From UBA5287 sp041672395 (GTDB lineage Bacteria; Bacteroidota; Bacteroidia; Bacteroidales; Dysgonomonadaceae): a stretch of 16,970 bases of DNA. The notes under the pieces are model-generated. The model saw only the letters and a program-made list of their open reading frames with translations. It made no database searches and was not told where the DNA came from. Where the stretch lies: positions 1 through 16,970 of the forward strand of contig JBAYZS010000049.1 in the NCBI GenBank assembly GCA_041672395.1, read 5' to 3'. Each line of letters starts with the position of its first letter. Position 1 is the stretch's first letter. Of the stretch, positions 14,390 to 16,970 are shown piece by piece. A program made the position numbers and the translations under genes.

Positions 14390-15586
14390 ATGCAAAATTA
14401 TTCAGTCGACAACAAAGGTTATTACGGTGAATTTGGAGGATCATACATTCCAGAAATCCTTCATCGTTGTGTTACAGAATTACAAGACTCCTATTTGAGA
14501 ATTATGGAGAGCGAAGAATTTAAGAAAGAATTTGATTTACTGCTCCATGACTATGTTGGTCGCCCTTCCCCATTGTACCATTCACAGCAACTTTCAGACC
14601 ATTACGGTTGCAAGATCTATTTAAAGCGTGAAGACCTCAACCACACAGGAGCACATAAAATCAACAACACCATCGGTCAAATTCTGATTGCCCATAAGAT
14701 GGGCAAGACACGTATAATTGCAGAAACCGGCGCTGGTCAGCATGGCGTTGCCACCGCCACTGTGTGTGCATTAATGCAAATGCCCTGTATCGTTTACATG
14801 GGAAAAATAGATGTAGAGCGCCAAGCAATGAACGTAAAGAAAATGGAAATGTTAGGAGCTAAAGTCGTTCCTGTCACTTCAGGCAGTATGACCCTCAAAG
14901 ACGCCACCAATGAAGCCATTAGAGACTGGTGCAGTCACCCCGAAGACACCCATTACATCATAGGCTCCACCATTGGCCCCCATCCCTATCCAGATATGGT
15001 AGCCCGTTTACAATCCGTCATCAGCAAAGAGATAAAAGTGCAGCTACTAGAAAAAGAAGGTCGTGACTATCCAGATTATCTTGTAGCCTGTGTTGGCGGA
15101 GGTAGTAATGCCGCAGGCACTATTTATGAATATCTCGATAACGAAAAAGTAAAGATTGTGTTAGCCGAAGCCGCCGGGAAAGGCATTGACAGTGGTTATT
15201 CAGCAGCCACGATCCACTTAGGCAAGATAGGAGTTTTGCACGGATGCAAAACATTACTCATGCAGACCGAAGACGGTCAGATAAAAGAAGCCTATTCCGT
15301 ATCCGCCGGACTTGATTATCCCGGTATTGGTCCCATTCACGCAAACATGGCCACCCAACATCGTTCCCAGGTCCTTGCTATTACCGATGACGAAGCGTTG
15401 CAAGCAGCATTTGAGCTAACCCAAAAAGAAGGAATTATCCCAGCATTAGAGTCAGCCCATGCGTTGGCAGCATTAAATAAAGTTCCATTTAATCCCGATG
15501 ACATAGTCGTTTTAACTCTTTCGGGACGCGGTGATAAAGATTTGGCAACATACTTTGATTACGAAGAACAATTAAAAAACAAATGA
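14390..15586 (+). CDS. trpB: Tryptophan synthase beta chain
   Basis: The 398-residue PLP enzyme joins indole, channelled from TrpA, to serine to give tryptophan. The Schiff-base lysine is K90 in HTGAHKINN, the catalytic glutamate is E112 in AETGAGQHG, and the PLP-phosphate loop is GGGSN (236-240). LSGRGDKD lies near the C-terminus. Length and motifs match the main TrpB1 class that works with TrpA. The ATG lies 31 bases after the attenuator. In Bacteroidota the operon typically runs trpB-E-G-D-C-F-A, and trpE does follow here one base after the trpB stop (TGA-T-ATG), implying translational coupling. The remaining genes would lie outside the window. Confidence 0.97.
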   Translation: MQNYSVDNKGYYGEFGGSYIPEILHRCVTELQDSYLRIMESEEFKKEFDLLLHDYVGRPSPLYHSQQLSDHYGCKIYLKREDLNHTGAHKINNTIGQILIAHKMGKTRIIAETGAGQHGVATATVCALMQMPCIVYMGKIDVERQAMNVKKMEMLGAKVVPVTSGSMTLKDATNEAIRDWCSHPEDTHYIIGSTIGPHPYPDMVARLQSVISKEIKVQLLEKEGRDYPDYLVACVGGGSNAAGTIYEYLDNEKVKIVLAEAAGKGIDSGYSAATIHLGKIGVLHGCKTLLMQTEDGQIKEAYSVSAGLDYPGIGPIHANMATQHRSQVLAITDDEALQAAFELTQKEGIIPALESAHALAALNKVPFNPDDIVVLTLSGRGDKDLATYFDYEEQLKNK

Positions 15587-15587
15587 T

Positions 15588-16970
15588 ATGCGTTACACAT
15601 TTCATACAAATACAAAAAAGATACTAGGCGATTTACATACCCCCGTAAGTATCTATCTTAAAGTCAGAGACACTTTTCCCCAGTCCGCATTATTAGAAAG
15701 TTCCGATTTCCATGCCAAAGAAGACAGCACCTCATATTTAGGATTAAAACCCATTGCCAGTGTTGAAGTCAATCGAGGAATCAGCACCGTCAAATTCCCC
15801 GACGGGAAAAAAGAAGAGCGCCAACTATCAGATTCTTACACTGTCTCAGATGCACTAAGTAGTTTTCTGAACGAGATTAAGGTGGATGGTGAAAAAAAGG
15901 AAATGTGCGGACTATTCGGTTACACCACATTCAACTGCGTTAAGTACACCGAACAGATCCAAGTTAAAGAAAGTAAGGACAAAAGAAATGACGCCCCAGA
16001 CATGATGTATATACTTTACAAGTACATGCTCGTTTTCAATCATTTCAAAGACGAAATCACCATAGTAGAATTACTATCAGATGATGAGTCAAGCAATCTT
16101 AAAAAAGTAGAATCCCTGTTGAATGTACGCAATTTTGCTTCATATAACTTTTTCCCTGAGGGAGAAGAATATAGCACAATCACAGATGATGAATTCAAAT
16201 CGTCCGTGAGGAAAGGCGTTGAACATTGTCACCGGGGTGATGTGTTCCAGATTGTGCTATCACGACGTTTTGTTCAGGACTTTACCGGCGACGACTTCAA
16301 AGTCTATCGTGCCCTTCGGTCCATCAATCCCTCCCCCTATTTATTCTATTTTGATTTTGGCGGATATAGAATATTTGGTTCATCCCCCGAGACCCATTGC
16401 AAGATTTCAGGTACACACATTCAAATTGATCCCATTGCGGGAACTACCAAGCGAACAGGCAATTATCAGGAAGATATGAAAGCCGTAGAATATTTGCTGA
16501 ATGATCCAAAGGAAAATGCAGAACATACAATGTTGGTAGACCTTGCACGTAATGATTTGAGCAGAAACGCCCATAGTGTGGCCGTCGACTTTTACAAAGA
16601 ACCGCAATTTTACTCCCATGTAATTCACCTCGTTTCTCGTGTCAGCGGCACTTTATATGAGAATACGAATAAAATCAAAGCCTTCTTTGACACGTTCCCA
16701 GCGGGAACCCTTTCGGGTGCACCAAAAGTACGCGCCATGCAACTTATCACTGAAATGGAAAAACATAATAGAGGAGCTTACGGTGGATGCATTGGATTTA
16801 TTGGTTTGAACGGCGATTTGAATCAAGCTATTACAATCCGCACTTTTGTAAGCAGAAACAACCAATTATGGTATCAGGCAGGAGCCGGGATAGTTGCTCA
16901 AAGTAACGACGACTATGAATTACAAGAAGTTAACAGTAAACTCGGTGCATTGAAAAAGTCTATTGATGCA
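15588..16970 (+). CDS. trpE: Anthranilate synthase component I (partial, runs off the window)
   Basis: An open frame of 461 codons starts at ATG 15588 and is still open at the window edge. Family length is about 460-470 residues, so nearly the whole protein is present. The enzyme converts chorismate to anthranilate using ammonia supplied by TrpG, the first step of tryptophan synthesis. The N-terminal LLESSD (35-40) is the tryptophan-binding feedback site, so allosteric inhibition by Trp is expected. The chorismate-binding domain shows PIAGTTKR (282-289), DLARNDL (318-324) and AGTLSGAPK (372-380). Near the end come GAYGGCIGF, TIRTFV and the GAGIV segment. The LLES motif and operon position favour TrpE over PabB or isochorismate synthase. 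The start overlaps no other gene and sits one base after trpB. Confidence 0.96.
   Translation, partial: MRYTFHTNTKKILGDLHTPVSIYLKVRDTFPQSALLESSDFHAKEDSTSYLGLKPIASVEVNRGISTVKFPDGKKEERQLSDSYTVSDALSSFLNEIKVDGEKKEMCGLFGYTTFNCVKYTEQIQVKESKDKRNDAPDMMYILYKYMLVFNHFKDEITIVELLSDDESSNLKKVESLLNVRNFASYNFFPEGEEYSTITDDEFKSSVRKGVEHCHRGDVFQIVLSRRFVQDFTGDDFKVYRALRSINPSPYLFYFDFGGYRIFGSSPETHCKISGTHIQIDPIAGTTKRTGNYQEDMKAVEYLLNDPKENAEHTMLVDLARNDLSRNAHSVAVDFYKEPQFYSHVIHLVSRVSGTLYENTNKIKAFFDTFPAGTLSGAPKVRAMQLITEMEKHNRGAYGGCIGFIGLNGDLNQAITIRTFVSRNNQLWYQAGAGIVAQSNDDYELQEVNSKLGALKKSIDA

Noticed and set aside
16219..16479. 86-codon plus-strand frame
   Set aside because: It is an out-of-frame reading inside trpE, whose own frame stays open from 15588 to the window edge with all family motifs.

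Overview
The window looks like a chromosomal segment from a member of the Bacteroidales (phylum Bacteroidota). This rests on several points: a family S46 dipeptidyl-peptidase, a trp operon that opens trpB-trpE, lipoproteins with acidic residues just after the lipid cysteine, the absence of purine-rich Shine-Dalgarno sites, and -7 promoter boxes of the Bacteroidota form TAnnTTTG. I cannot name the genus. No rRNA, tRNA, insertion sequence, phage gene or CRISPR array was seen.

Layout. Positions 1-1120 hold malate dehydrogenase (mdh, minus strand) with a clear terminator. A ROK-family transcription regulator (1435-2652) is divergent from it. A secreted dipeptidyl-peptidase of the DPP11 type (2763-4934, minus) converges on the regulator and is itself divergent from a predicted surface lipoprotein of unknown function (5056-6093). 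Two envelope proteins of unknown function follow: a membrane-anchored coiled-coil protein (6217-7101) and a small secreted protein (7219-7827). Next come a GH43 glycosidase lipoprotein (7988-9109) and an FMN-binding split-barrel (PNPOx/Nim-like) protein (9191-9694).

The second half has a run of a periplasmic thioredoxin, a SpoU/TrmH RNA methyltransferase and a Cu+-exporting P-type ATPase (copA), followed by a small HMA metal-binding protein. The pairing of copA with the HMA protein suggests copper handling. The window ends in the tryptophan operon: a candidate promoter, a 19-residue leader peptide with adjacent Trp codons, a strong intrinsic terminator, trpB and a trpE that runs off the edge one base after trpB. 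This is the layout of a classical transcription attenuator.

Three features deserve most attention. First, the trp leader peptide and attenuator, too short for ordinary gene calling. Second, two intergenic stretches (9685-9926 and about 13760-13902) built of degenerate 11-bp units that keep a strict 11-bp phase; the first supplies the stop codon of the upstream gene. Third, an imperfect in-frame copy of the 3' end of the GH43 gene downstream of its stop codon. All statements come from reading the sequence; no searches or folding programs were run.
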